DNA from: Desulfofustis sp. PB-SRB1
GTDB lineage: Bacteria; Desulfobacterota; Desulfobulbia; Desulfobulbales; Desulfocapsaceae
Length of the DNA: 64,000 nucleotides
NCBI GenBank assembly: GCA_016722945.1
Contig: JAEQMT010000010.1
Location: 177,765-241,764, forward strand
Direction of reading: 5' to 3'
In this document: piece by piece, positions 8,961 to 17,974 of the stretch
How positions within the stretch are numbered: position 1 is the stretch's first letter
Layout of the letters: each line of letters opens with the position of its first letter
Notes under the pieces: generated by a model
Told to the model about the DNA's origin: nothing
Database searches by the model: none
Seen by the model: only the letters and a program-made list of their open reading frames with translations
Program-made: the position numbers and the translations under genes

Positions 8961-10205
8961 ATGGGAAATGATTTTCAGATTCGCTTCGCCGATCGCATGA
9001 AGCAGTTACCGCCCTATCTCTTCGGCATGATCAACAAAATGACCATGGAGAAGCGGTGGCAGGGCGATGATGTCATTGATCTGGGCATGGGTAATCCCAG
9101 CGATCCGGCGCCTGGCCCGGTAACCGAAAAGCTGCGGGAAGTGGCGGCCGACCCCAAGAGCCATCGCTACCCGGTGGCCGGCGGCATGAAAAACCTCAAG
9201 CGTGAAATCGCCCTCTATTACCAGCGCAACTACGGTGTCGGCCTGGATGGCGACGATGATGTGATCTGCACCATCGGCTCCAAGGAGGGGATCTCCCATA
9301 TCTGCCTGGCCCTGCTTGGCCCCGGCGATACCGTGCTGGTGCCGGCGCCCTCCTTTCCCATTCATGTCTATGCGGCGGTGATTGCCGGCGCCAACGTGCT
9401 GCGCATCCCGCTGAGTACCGAGGATGAGTTCATTGCCCATATCGTCTCCATGTGCAAATCGCTCTACCCAGGGCCCAAGTTGTTGATGCTCAATTTCCCC
9501 CACAATCCAACCGGTACCCTGGCCAGCAAAGAGTTCTTCCGCGAAGTGGTGCGGCTGGCGAAACGATACCATTTCATGGTTATCAATGATTTCGCCTATG
9601 CCAAAATCACCTTTGACGATTATGTTGCGCCCAGTTTTCTCGAAGTAGACGGGGCCATGGATGTCGGCGTTGAGTTCGGCTCCTTTTCAAAATCCTACAA
9701 CATGGCGGGCTGGCGCCTGGGTTATTGTGTCGGCAATACAGAGATTATCAAAGGATTGTCCCAGATAAAGGGATATTACGATTACGGCATCTTTTCCGCC
9801 ATCCAGGTTGCCGGTATCGTTGCCATGCGTGACTGTGACACCGAAATATCGGCGCAGGCAAACATCTATCGGCGCCGCCGCGACGTGCTCTGTGAGGGGT
9901 TGGAGCGGATGGGCTGGTCGGTTCCCGTGCCCAAGGCCGGCATGTTTGTCTGGACGCCGATCGCCGCCCCGTATGACCAGATGGGATCGATCAGGTTCGC
10001 GGTGGAAATGATGCGGCGGGCCAACGTGGCGATGGCCCCGGGCGCCGGTTTTGGTGACGAGGGCGACGGCTATCTGCGGCTTGCCCTGGTGGAAAACGAA
10101 AACCGGATCCGCCAGGCCCTCAAGCAGATGCGCCAGAGTCTGCGCGATATTGATAAGGAGATGGAGACAGGCGCCTTTGATTTTGACCTGAAGCCCGTTT
10201 TTTAA
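8961..10205 (+). CDS. alaC: Pyridoxal-phosphate aminotransferase, class I/II (AlaC-like)
   Basis: A fold-type I aminotransferase of 414 residues. The lysine that binds PLP is Lys244 in SFSKSYNMAGWRLGY. Other family marks are the N-terminal PPYLFG and DLGMGNPSDP segments, LNFPHNPTGT, and NDFAYAKI, where an Asp usually contacts the PLP nitrogen. The overall pattern (DLGMGNPSDP, SFSKSYNMAGWRLGYC, FVWTPI) resembles E. coli AlaC, which makes alanine from pyruvate and glutamate, more than aspartate aminotransferases. LL-diaminopimelate aminotransferase is a related alternative. It is followed after 42 bp by the acyl-CoA ligase gene on the same strand. Confidence 0.75.
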   Translation: MGNDFQIRFADRMKQLPPYLFGMINKMTMEKRWQGDDVIDLGMGNPSDPAPGPVTEKLREVAADPKSHRYPVAGGMKNLKREIALYYQRNYGVGLDGDDDVICTIGSKEGISHICLALLGPGDTVLVPAPSFPIHVYAAVIAGANVLRIPLSTEDEFIAHIVSMCKSLYPGPKLLMLNFPHNPTGTLASKEFFREVVRLAKRYHFMVINDFAYAKITFDDYVAPSFLEVDGAMDVGVEFGSFSKSYNMAGWRLGYCVGNTEIIKGLSQIKGYYDYGIFSAIQVAGIVAMRDCDTEISAQANIYRRRRDVLCEGLERMGWSVPVPKAGMFVWTPIAAPYDQMGSIRFAVEMMRRANVAMAPGAGFGDEGDGYLRLALVENENRIRQALKQMRQSLRDIDKEMETGAFDFDLKPVF

Positions 10206-10247
10206 GGGTGCGATACGCCGCATCCACTACACCAGAAAGTGAACACT

Positions 10248-11954
10248 ATGACGGATGACGCCCGCGTCGGTATGACGCTTAACTACCTCGTTGACGTAAG
10301 TTGCGAAAAACATGGTGATCTTGGTGCCATCGGCATGGCCGGCGAGACTCCGCTTACCTATCGTCAATTGTATGAGCGTATCTGCGCCATGGCCAATCAA
10401 CTGCTTGCCGACGGCGCGGGCAAGGGTGATCACATTGCTATTCTGGCATCAAATTCGCACCACTGGGCGGTGGCCTACTTGGGCCTGGTGCGCATCGGTG
10501 CGGTGGCGGTACCAATCCTGCCTGATTTGCCGGAGGCCGACGTTCATCACATCCTCACTGAAATGAAGGTGAAAACCATTTTCACCACCGCCCAGCAGAT
10601 CGAAAAGCTCTACGAGATGGGAGAGGATCGCCCCGAACGGATTATCACTTTGGACGATCATGCCGAGTCCGGCGAAGTCCTTACCACCATCTCTTTTTCC
10701 GCTTATATGGAAACGGCGCTCGCGGCGTATCGTGAGCGTATTGAGCAGGAAAATCCACCTGATTTTCCAGAGGTGGCGGAGGATGATCTCGCCTCGATTC
10801 TCTATACTTCCGGAACATCGGGGTTTTCCAAGGCGGTTATGCTCACCCATAAGAATCTTACCGCCAACGCCTATGCCCTGCCCACTTTAATGGATATTGG
10901 TCCGGGCAGCGTATTTCTCTCCATCTTGCCAATGTCGCATACCTATGAGTTTACCGCCGGCTTTATCCTGCCGCTGATCATCGGCGCCCGCATTGCCTAT
11001 GCCGGCAAAACTCCGACGCCTGCCATCCTGCAGAACCTCTGCGGCCACGAAAAGCCACACATGATGTTTGCCGTGCCCCTGGTTCTGGAGAAAATCTATA
11101 AAAAGCGGGTGTTGCCCAAGGTGGAAAAAAGCACGGTGATGCGGCTACTTTACAAAACGAATTTCACCAGGCGCTACATCAACAGAAAAATCGGTGCCAA
11201 GTTGAAGGAATTTTTCGGCGGTAATCTGCTGATGATGGGCATTGGCGGCGCCGCACTCAACCCCGAGGTGGAGCAGTTTCTGGTCGAGGCCAAATTTCCC
11301 TATCTCATTGGTTATGGTCTCACCGAGGCCTCGCCGCTGATAGCCGGCGGCCCCTTTGGTGACCCGACCATTGCCCTTGGCTCGGTTGGAAAACCAATTC
11401 CCGGCGTGCAAGTCAAAATCGATGAACCCGACCCGCGCACCGGCGTTGGTGAGATTCTCGCCCGCGGACCCAACATTATGCGCGGCTACTACAACGATGA
11501 GGAGGCTACCGCTGAGACCATCACCGCTGACGGCTGGCTCAGCACCGGCGATCTGGGGGTAGTCGACAAGTCGGGTAACCTGCATGTCAAGGGCAGGTGC
11601 AAGAACGTGATCGTCATGTCAAGCGGGGAAAATGTCTACCCCGAGCCCATCGAGCATAAGATCAACTCATACCAATGGGTGGCGGAATCGCTGGTGCTGG
11701 AAAACAACGGCCGGCTCGATGCCTGGATATACCCGGATTACGAGGTTATTGATGAGTTGACGGCGGGGCAGACGGAATCTCAACGGCGGGTATTTCTCCA
11801 CGAGCTTCTGGAAACCATGCGTCATGAGATAAATACGCAGCTTGCCGTAACCTCAAAACTGGCCAAGGTATTTGAGCGGCGCGAACCATTTATCAAGACC
11901 GCTACCCATAAGATCAAGCGCTATCTCTACGACGGTCACGCCAAGATTTCATGA
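10248..11954 (+). CDS. AMP-forming acyl-CoA synthetase (long-chain fatty-acid-CoA ligase-like)
   Basis: Adenylates a carboxylic acid and transfers the acyl group to CoA. The P-loop-like motif A3 is YTSGTSGFSKAVMLTH, motif A5 is YGLTEASP, A7 is WLSTGDLG and A8 is KGRCKNVIVMSSGENVYP. A long linker (about residues 270-330) with basic residues is typical of long-chain ligases that sit on the membrane. Length is 568 residues from ATG 10248; a GTG nine bases earlier (10239) is the alternative start. The acyl substrate is not predictable. It ends 19 bp from the convergent site-2 protease gene. Confidence 0.85.
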   Translation: MTDDARVGMTLNYLVDVSCEKHGDLGAIGMAGETPLTYRQLYERICAMANQLLADGAGKGDHIAILASNSHHWAVAYLGLVRIGAVAVPILPDLPEADVHHILTEMKVKTIFTTAQQIEKLYEMGEDRPERIITLDDHAESGEVLTTISFSAYMETALAAYRERIEQENPPDFPEVAEDDLASILYTSGTSGFSKAVMLTHKNLTANAYALPTLMDIGPGSVFLSILPMSHTYEFTAGFILPLIIGARIAYAGKTPTPAILQNLCGHEKPHMMFAVPLVLEKIYKKRVLPKVEKSTVMRLLYKTNFTRRYINRKIGAKLKEFFGGNLLMMGIGGAALNPEVEQFLVEAKFPYLIGYGLTEASPLIAGGPFGDPTIALGSVGKPIPGVQVKIDEPDPRTGVGEILARGPNIMRGYYNDEEATAETITADGWLSTGDLGVVDKSGNLHVKGRCKNVIVMSSGENVYPEPIEHKINSYQWVAESLVLENNGRLDAWIYPDYEVIDELTAGQTESQRRVFLHELLETMRHEINTQLAVTSKLAKVFERREPFIKTATHKIKRYLYDGHAKIS

Positions 11955-11973
11955 TGGTGGGCAAAGCTCTCTC

Positions 11974-12603
11974 TTATATGGGCAAAAACATCGCGGCAAC
12001 CCCCATCAATGGGGTGATGATGGCGCCGAGTCCGCCGGTCATGAGCAGCACCAGCAAGATGATAAATCCGTAGCGCTCAAATGAGTCATACGTTCGCGCC
12101 AGATTTTCCGGCAGCAGGCCGCTGACGATGCGGCTGCCGTCCAGGGGCGGAATGGGAAGCAGATTCAGCACGCACAGCACCAGGTTGATGATAATGCTGA
12201 ACTGCACCATTTGGCTTATCGGCGCGAAAAAGAAAGAGAATCCGGGTAGCCCCGAGAGCGCCGGAGCCACCATAAAGAGCAGACGATAGAGGATGGCACT
12301 GATGAAGGCCAGGGCGAAATTGGTCATCGGACCGGCCAGTGCCACCCAGAGCATCCCCTGACGGGGATTGTGAAAGTAGGCGGGATTTACCGGTACCGGT
12401 TTGGCCCATCCGAAGCTGACAAAGAGAAAAACCAGGGTGCCGATGGGATCAAGGTGCTTGAGCGGGTTGAACGTCAGCCTCCCTTCCTGTTTGGCGGTGG
12501 GATCACCCAGCCGGTATGCCACGTAGCCATGGGCATACTCATGCATGGTGAGGGCCATCAGCAGGACCGGCAGGCCGATTATGATTGCATCGATGGAACG
12601 CAT
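11974..12603 (-). CDS. Site-2 protease family (M50) membrane metalloprotease
   Basis: A 209-residue integral membrane protein. The zinc motif HEYAHG (HExxH) lies in the first membrane helix at about residues 21-26. The third ligand is supplied by NLLPIPPLDGSRI near residue 150, the NPDG-type motif of the family. There are five to six hydrophobic segments and no PDZ or CBS domain, so this is the compact rhomboid-sized form common in bacteria. The substrate is unknown. A good AAGGAG site lies 14 bases before the ATG, a longer gap than usual. Confidence 0.85.
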   Translation of the reverse strand: MRSIDAIIIGLPVLLMALTMHEYAHGYVAYRLGDPTAKQEGRLTFNPLKHLDPIGTLVFLFVSFGWAKPVPVNPAYFHNPRQGMLWVALAGPMTNFALAFISAILYRLLFMVAPALSGLPGFSFFFAPISQMVQFSIIINLVLCVLNLLPIPPLDGSRIVSGLLPENLARTYDSFERYGFIILLVLLMTGGLGAIITPLMGVAAMFLPI

Positions 12604-12683
12604 TGATGGGTATTTATCTCCTTAAAAATTATACATTTTTTTAATAGAGTAAGCATCTGCCACCATTGCTGCAACGTGCTGCT

Positions 12684-15356
12684 TCACCTGGAGTGCGGCA
12701 CCGTGAAGTGATGTTCAATAAAGGTTCGTTCATCGTCCAGTGAACTGGTGACCCCGTCAAGCCGCGCCGCCAGCAGCGAATCGAGCATCTGCTTGAATTC
12801 GGGGCCGGGGGCAAATCCCATCCTGATCAAATCACTGCCACTCAACAGCGGGCTTTCGTAACGCAGGCTGGTGACAAAGAGTGACACCGCCTTTTTAATC
12901 TCCTGTTTACGGGCAATGGCCATTACATAGAGCAACCCTTCAATGCGCAGATCTTTGAGCAACTCGTAAATCTTGCTTGGGCTCAGGTGCGGATGGCGCG
13001 CGAAAACATGGGCGATACGCTCTCCTTTTTGTTTTTCCTCAAGCAGCATTGCCATGGTCTTGGGCGGTAGTCTGAACCGTTTGCAGAAACCGGCAAGAAC
13101 GCGATCCGGTGAGCGGCTCATCACGGCCAGCAAATAGACCGCCCACTGTTCGTACTGGTCTTCCAGATAGAGCAGCTTGAACCAGGTGAGCGCCTGCTGG
13201 GTCTGTCTCAGGATGTGGCGAAACCGCCGATCGAGTTTGAGGTGCGGTTTGAGATCGGGCCATAAAAAGAAAAACAGGCCGAACTCGGCGAGCTGCTCCA
13301 GGGCGCCGGTGGCATGCTCCTCGTCGAGCAGGATTTTGAGCTCGCTAAAAAAGCGCGGGTCGTCATCCTTGCCGAAGAGGTTCATTTTTACCGCGTTACG
13401 GATCAGCCGTTCGGTATGTTTGGCGATGACAAAGCCCATCCGCTGCTGGAACCTGATCGCCCGGAAAATGCGGGTGGGGTCGTCGACAAAACTGAGGTTG
13501 TGCAGCACCTTGATGGCACGCTGCTTGAGGTCGTTCTGGGAGTTAAAAAAATCAATGAGCAGTCCGAAGTGGGCTGGATTGAGCTGCATGGCCATGGCGT
13601 TGATGGTGAAATCACGGCGATAGAGGTCGAGTTTTATGGAAGAGAGTTCGACGGTGGGCAGCGCCGCCGGGTATTCGTAATACTCCAGCCGGGCGGTAGC
13701 CACATCGAGCTTCATCTCATCGTTTAAGATGACGGTGGCGGTGCCGAATCGCTCATGTTCTCGTACCCGCCCTCCCAGCCGTTCGGCAAGCTGTCTGGCA
13801 AAGGTGATACCATCTCCTTCCAGGACGATATCGAGATCGATGGTCGCCTTCTTAAGCAGCAGATCACGGACAAAGCCGCCCACCACGTAGCAGTGGGCGC
13901 CTGTTTCATCGGCAACCGCACCCACTTTCTGCAGCAGTTCGATGATGTCCAGGCTGATATGGGCGTTGAGCAGATGAAGCAGGTTGCGGTTGCGCTCAAA
14001 AGAAGGAAAGTCAGCCTCATGAAGGAGATCTCTGGGCAGATTGGCGGGGTCGTTGACCAGGTGGTTAAGCAGGTCGGTGCGGGTGATGATGCCTTTCACC
14101 TCCCGGTCATGGATAATGGGAATCAGCCGCTGTCGATGTTCGATGATGATGTCCTGAATATCGGCGCGGGTGGCGTTGAGAGACAATACCTCGACATCGG
14201 TGGCCATGAAATCCTGCACCGGCAGGCTGCCCAAATCATGTTTGATGGCCCGTTCTACCATCTGCCGGGAGATAATACCGCTCACCACCGGCATTCTGCC
14301 ATCGGCGTCCTGGGCCGGGATCACCGGAATGGCGTTGATGCTGTAACGAGTCAGGAGGGTTTCGGCATGATACACGGTGGCCGCCTCGGTGATGGTAATG
14401 GCCGGTGCGCTCATCATTTCCCGGGCGATGGCGGGTGGGCGGATATGACGATGGAGGCTGGCCATCAGCATTTCCCGTACCTGCACCGTGGTTATCTGGG
14501 AAAAGGTGGCGGCCGCCGCCGAAGCGTGGCCGCCTCCCCCCAGTTCACGGGCAATGGCGCCGACGTTGACATCGGGAATGCGGCTGCGGGCAATGAGATA
14601 GGTTTTGCCGGCCATGGCGACAATGGCGAAAATGGTGTCCATATTCTCCATCACCATGAACCGATTGACGATCAGGGCGAAGTCGTCCACGTAGTGGGGC
14701 AGGGACAAGGTGGCCACCACCACGGCAACGTCTTCGATGGTGACTTGTTCGGCGCTTTTCATCAACTCTCCCAGCCAGCTCACCTGTGGACTGGTGAGAT
14801 CGTGGCTGATGAATTGGCTGACCACCTCGAGCTTGGCCCCGCACTCCACCAGTCCGGCGGCCACGCGCAGGTCGTCGGCGGTGGTGGTGTTGTGGGTAAG
14901 CGAGCCGGTATCCTGGTATATCCCCAGGGCAAAAATGGTGGCCTCGTCGCTGCTTATGGGAAGGTTTGCAGCCAGGATCTGCTCCACCACCAGGGTTGTG
15001 GTGGCGCCCACGTCGCGAATCCAGCTCTGATCGGCTGTTAGTCCGCCTTCGCTGATCGGGTGGTGATCAAAGATGTGGACGGTGATACCGGGGTTATTAA
15101 GACAGGCGGCCAGCGGGCCCAGCCGTTTTTTTGACTGGGTGTCGACTATGACCAGGGTGTCCACCGCCGCCATGTCCAGTTGCGCCGGCTTCAGAAATTC
15201 GTAGCGATAGAGCAGGTCGTGAGAGATGAACTCGCGCACTGAGCGTTCCTGAGAGCCGGGAAAGACGAGGGCGGCGTCTTCATAGAGCTTGCCGGCCGCG
15301 ATCATGGCGGCAAGGCCGTCAAAATCGGCGTTTATATGAGTGGCGATAATGCGCAT
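12684..15356 (-). CDS. DHH phosphoesterase - CBS - tRNA nucleotidyltransferase/poly(A) polymerase fusion
   Basis: A three-part cytoplasmic protein of 890 residues. Residues 1-300 are a DHH/DHHA1 domain (HINADFDGLAA, VIVDTQSKKRL, HIFDHHPI and GGGGHASAAAAT). Residues about 310-430 are two CBS repeats that probably bind an adenyl nucleotide. From about residue 475 it is a class II nucleotidyltransferase head with YVVGGFVRDLLL and IDLDIVLEGDG, then RRDFTINAMA and DDPTRIFRAIRF. The family in Geobacter and relatives supplies the A-adding half of split CCA-adding activity. I chose ATG 15356, after AAAAGAGGAAC. An in-frame start at 15467 would add a 37-residue Pro/Gln-rich tail with no domain. Confidence 0.85.
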   Translation of the reverse strand: MRIIATHINADFDGLAAMIAAGKLYEDAALVFPGSQERSVREFISHDLLYRYEFLKPAQLDMAAVDTLVIVDTQSKKRLGPLAACLNNPGITVHIFDHHPISEGGLTADQSWIRDVGATTTLVVEQILAANLPISSDEATIFALGIYQDTGSLTHNTTTADDLRVAAGLVECGAKLEVVSQFISHDLTSPQVSWLGELMKSAEQVTIEDVAVVVATLSLPHYVDDFALIVNRFMVMENMDTIFAIVAMAGKTYLIARSRIPDVNVGAIARELGGGGHASAAAATFSQITTVQVREMLMASLHRHIRPPAIAREMMSAPAITITEAATVYHAETLLTRYSINAIPVIPAQDADGRMPVVSGIISRQMVERAIKHDLGSLPVQDFMATDVEVLSLNATRADIQDIIIEHRQRLIPIIHDREVKGIITRTDLLNHLVNDPANLPRDLLHEADFPSFERNRNLLHLLNAHISLDIIELLQKVGAVADETGAHCYVVGGFVRDLLLKKATIDLDIVLEGDGITFARQLAERLGGRVREHERFGTATVILNDEMKLDVATARLEYYEYPAALPTVELSSIKLDLYRRDFTINAMAMQLNPAHFGLLIDFFNSQNDLKQRAIKVLHNLSFVDDPTRIFRAIRFQQRMGFVIAKHTERLIRNAVKMNLFGKDDDPRFFSELKILLDEEHATGALEQLAEFGLFFFLWPDLKPHLKLDRRFRHILRQTQQALTWFKLLYLEDQYEQWAVYLLAVMSRSPDRVLAGFCKRFRLPPKTMAMLLEEKQKGERIAHVFARHPHLSPSKIYELLKDLRIEGLLYVMAIARKQEIKKAVSLFVTSLRYESPLLSGSDLIRMGFAPGPEFKQMLDSLLAARLDGVTSSLDDERTFIEHHFTVPHSR

Positions 15357-15476
15357 GTTCCTCTTTTGTAGACGGGGCTGCTCATAGTAGCGTACCGGTG
15401 CACTGCCACCCTGCGCGGTCGGCAGTGGCGGGTTACTGACTATAGCGGCGGATGACCGGCCATGCAACGACCAAGC

Positions 15477-16394
15477 TTAACCGCGCGGATGAAAGGCGCG
15501 ATGCGCTGATTTCAACCGATCCTCATCCACATGGGTATAAATCTGGGTGGTGGCGATATCGGCGTGGCCAAGCATCATCTGTACCACGCGCAGGTCGGCG
15601 CCGCCGGCCAGCAGGTGGGTGGCAAAGGAATGGCGCACCATATGCGGTGATATGGGTTTGCGGATCCCTTCGCGGCGTGCCCGTGCGCTGATTATCTGCC
15701 AGAAGCGCACCCGGCTCATGGGGGTTGCCCGGGTTGTGATGAAGAGGTATCGGCTTGGTCTGTTTTTCAGCAGAGAGGGCCGGCCGCGGCAAAGATAATC
15801 AGCCAGGGTGGAGTGCGTTTTTGCGCCAAACGGCACCATCCGCTCCACATCACCCTTGCCGATGACGCGCAGATATCCACTGTCCAGCCGGACATTGGCC
15901 AGCTCCAGACTGATCAGCTCCGACACCCGCAGACCGGTTGCATATAACAGCAGCAGCATGGCGTGATTCCGCAGTTCAAGAGGGGTGGCGATGGGCGGCG
16001 GCGTCAACAGCCGATCGATCTCGGTTCTGCTTAACGCCTTGGGCAGGGTTCGCCCGCTCTTCGGCAAATCAACCGTGGCAAACGGATTGGTGGTGATGTG
16101 GCGGTTGCTGGTGAGATAGCAGAAAAACGAATTGAGGGCCGAGATGCGCCGGGCGTTGCTTCGGTTCGAGATATTGTTCAGTCGGGCGGCAGTGAGGAAG
16201 CGGTGAATGATAGTGAGGTCGATCTCGCTGATGGAACCGATCCCCTGCTCCCGGCAAAACAGCCCAAACGCGTTGATATCGCTGGCGTAGGCGGTGCAGG
16301 TGTTGTCGGAGAGGCCGCGCTCGGCTCTCAGGTGGTTAAGGTAGCACTCAAGCAGCGGCTCGAGCGAATGTTGCAGGTTGGCGGTGATGTGCGG
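15477..16394 (-). CDS. Xer-type tyrosine recombinase, full-length frame with no canonical start codon
   Basis: The open frame runs from just after TGA 16395-16397 to TAA at 15477 and encodes about 305 residues, the normal XerC/XerD size. The N-terminal SAM-like DNA-binding domain is recognisable (LLECYLNHLRAERGLSDNT). The catalytic set is complete: Arg in TGLRVSEL, Lys in VIGKGDVERMVP, HMVRHSFATHLL, and GHADIATTQIYTH with nucleophile Tyr. There is no ATG, GTG or TTG before a TTG at 16067, which would delete the DNA-binding domain. Upstream, ATG 16424 is in frame but separated by two TGA codons. Initiation may use CTG or ATC, or the gene may be damaged. It follows rpsU after about 50 bp. Confidence 0.75.
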   Translation of the reverse strand, partial: PHITANLQHSLEPLLECYLNHLRAERGLSDNTCTAYASDINAFGLFCREQGIGSISEIDLTIIHRFLTAARLNNISNRSNARRISALNSFFCYLTSNRHITTNPFATVDLPKSGRTLPKALSRTEIDRLLTPPPIATPLELRNHAMLLLLYATGLRVSELISLELANVRLDSGYLRVIGKGDVERMVPFGAKTHSTLADYLCRGRPSLLKNRPSRYLFITTRATPMSRVRFWQIISARARREGIRKPISPHMVRHSFATHLLAGGADLRVVQMMLGHADIATTQIYTHVDEDRLKSAHRAFHPRG

Positions 16395-16441
16395 TCAGAA
16401 AAACGGTGGGATTCAATACGCCATGCCGGGTGCTCGGCGCC

Positions 16442-16636
16442 CTACATCGCTCGCCGCAGCCGGTTGAATTTGCGCAGTTTGCGGCGCGCCTCGGCCTGTT
16501 TACGACGTTTCTTGATGCTTGGTTTTTCGTAGTACTCGCGGCGTTTGAGTTCGCGCTTCATGCCGTCTATCTGCAATTTCTTTTTCAACTGACGGATGGC
16601 GTATTCAAGGTCGCCTCTGACTTCGACTTCGATCAT
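16442..16636 (-). CDS. rpsU: 30S ribosomal protein S21
   Basis: A 64-residue, very basic protein with the family pattern: VEVRGDLEYAIRQLKKK at the start, REYYEKPSIKKRRK in the middle and a basic C-terminal helix. It binds the small ribosomal subunit near the anti-Shine-Dalgarno region and aids initiation. It has a clear GAGGAG ribosome site 6 bases before the ATG. The Xer recombinase frame follows on the same strand. Confidence 0.95.
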   Translation of the reverse strand: MIEVEVRGDLEYAIRQLKKKLQIDGMKRELKRREYYEKPSIKKRRKQAEARRKLRKFNRLRRAM

Positions 16637-16684
16637 TGTTTCTCCTCAAGCGTTGTTGGATAACTTTATCAGACGTAGCCCCCC

Positions 16685-16713
16685 ATAATAAATAACAGCG
16701 AACTAATACGCAA
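16685..16713 (-). promoter_or_regulatory. Sigma-70-type promoter of rpsU
   Basis: On the minus strand TTGCGT (16713-16708), a 17-base spacer and TATTAT (16690-16685) lie about 50 bases before the rpsU start. Confidence 0.5.
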
Positions 16714-16795
16714 GGAATTTTCTCCTCTGATATCTTCCTATCTGGGAAAACGAGGAAGAAAAACTTGGTCTGTCCTTTATTCTCTTCTCTGCCCC

Positions 16796-17257
16796 TATCT
16801 CAACGACCACCTGGGCATCCCCCAGAAGATCATGAGCGACAACGGCGCCATCGTCTGGGCCGCCACCTATGAGAGTTTCGGCAGCGCCACAATCACCACC
16901 GCCACCATCACCAACAACCTGCGCTTCCCCGGCCAATACTTTGACAGCGAATCAGGATTACATTATAACTGGCACAGATTCTACGACCCCGAAAACGGGC
17001 GGTATATCTCTGCTGATCCGATTGGGCTTACCGGGGGGATTAATTTGTATGGGTATGCTCATAAGAATACGGTAAACTGGGCTGACCCAGATGGGTTAAG
17101 ATGTATAACAATTGGGTATGAGAAACGTTCATGGAAAGTAGTGAGTACTGGTGATCCAGTGTGGAAACATGTTAGCACTGTATTTAGCGATGGCTGGGCG
17201 CATGGAACATCATTTTGGAAAATTATAGTGGACCCCAAAAATGGGACAGCAAATTAA
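16796..17257 (+). pseudogene. Orphan RHS C-terminal tip (RHS core end plus variable tail)
   Basis: The sequence starts abruptly with [11 protein letters not shown], a standard RHS/YD repeat stretch. It continues through [20 protein letters not shown] to [17 protein letters not shown], the RHS-associated core that ends the shell. After the DPDGL cleavage region comes a short tail of about 50 residues with no toxin signature I recognise. The several-hundred-residue shell that should precede it is missing, and upstream codons (SLLCP) are not RHS-like. This is probably a displaced tip of the kind left when RHS loci recombine. The ATG at 16832 could still allow translation of 141 residues. Confidence 0.75.
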
Positions 17258-17321
17258 GTTATTTTTCTCACCATAACGGGGATACTGAAAAATGACAGAA
17301 AAAAGGCTCAGGACCTACACC

Positions 17322-17353
17322 GGAGAGGTAGGGGGTCGGAGAGGTAGGGGGTC
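17322..17353. repeat. Tandem 16-bp duplication
   Basis: GGAGAGGTAGGGGGTC occurs twice without a gap (17322-17337 and 17338-17353), between the RHS tip and the ParE-type toxin gene. Confidence 0.75.
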
Positions 17354-17426
17354 AAATCTCGATCCTTGACACTGATCAATAAAGAGATCATCGGCGCAGT
17401 CCGGTGTAGCGGCTGATTGGTCTCCT

Positions 17427-17720
17427 TCAGGGCAAATATCGCTCTATGTCCAATGCTCCATGGAAAACTCCTAAGATATCGATATAATTACCGCTGATTA
17501 TGTAAGCAATGCGGTAATGGCCATAAAGGAGAATGCGGATATCTCCTTCCGGTTCTTCACGGTATTTATGGCCGAGCTGGGGAAAATCACCCAACTTCTG
17601 AGCCTTGTCATAGATGCCGGAAACGACTTTTTCGGCAGCGGTGGGATTATCTTCTGATATGTACTCATAGATCTCTTTCAGCCATTGTTCGGCTTCATGG
17701 GACCATCTTATTTTTGCCAT
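17427..17720 (-). CDS. ParE/RelE-type toxin
   Basis: A 97-residue protein with the ParE fold pattern. An N-terminal helix pair has WSHEAEQWLKEIYEYI and TAAEKVVSGIYDKAQKL. It is followed by FPQLGHKYREEPEGDIRILLYGHYRIAYII and a final strand IDILGVFHGA. ParE toxins inhibit DNA gyrase, while RelE relatives cut mRNA. The C-terminal sequence lacks the clear RelE catalytic set, so ParE is favoured. It overlaps its antitoxin gene by 13 bp, typical of a co-translated module. Confidence 0.8.
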   Translation of the reverse strand: MAKIRWSHEAEQWLKEIYEYISEDNPTAAEKVVSGIYDKAQKLGDFPQLGHKYREEPEGDIRILLYGHYRIAYIISGNYIDILGVFHGALDIERYLP

Positions 17721-17899
17721 GATCTTATCCGGTTGGCCATCTCGCTGTTTGAAATCACCCGACCAGATCTCAGATCTTCCAGCCCACGGTCAACCATTCT
17801 GGAAAAGGCCAACTCTCTTATGATCTCATCATACGTTGCATCTTCCGGCTGGGCCATAACAACCTCAGTAATTTTTTCCTTTATAGTCTGTGACTGCAT
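17708..17899 (-). CDS. Antitoxin partner of the ParE-type toxin
   Basis: A 63-residue protein upstream of and overlapping the toxin gene. The sequence EIIRELAFSRMVDRGLEDLRSGRVISNSEM is typical of the short antitoxins paired with ParE/RelE toxins in Proteobacteria. The C-terminal half would wrap the toxin and the N-terminal part would mediate pairing or DNA binding. No ribbon-helix-helix can be drawn with confidence. It probably represses its own promoter. Confidence 0.7.
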   Translation of the reverse strand: MQSQTIKEKITEVVMAQPEDATYDEIIRELAFSRMVDRGLEDLRSGRVISNSEMANRIRSWQK

Positions 17900-17974
17900 A
17901 ATGTCGTTATCCTTTTTTTAAATGTGCGGCGCAGGGAGAAAGAATGGGGTAAGATCTCGATTGACCTGGCTGCG

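Noticed and set aside
13755..15041. Long plus-strand open frame (428 codons) inside the DHH-CBS-PAP gene
   Set aside because: It is the antisense of a strongly conserved gene, is rich in His/Gly/Asp as expected for a shadow frame, and matches no family.
15477..16424. TGA read as an amino acid (Trp or selenocysteine), suggested by TGA codons inside three coding-like frames
   Set aside because: TGA is a normal stop in several well-defined genes here, for example in the ATGA overlaps of the glt, liv and kinase operons, and no selenocysteine insertion structure was seen. Pseudogene decay is simpler.
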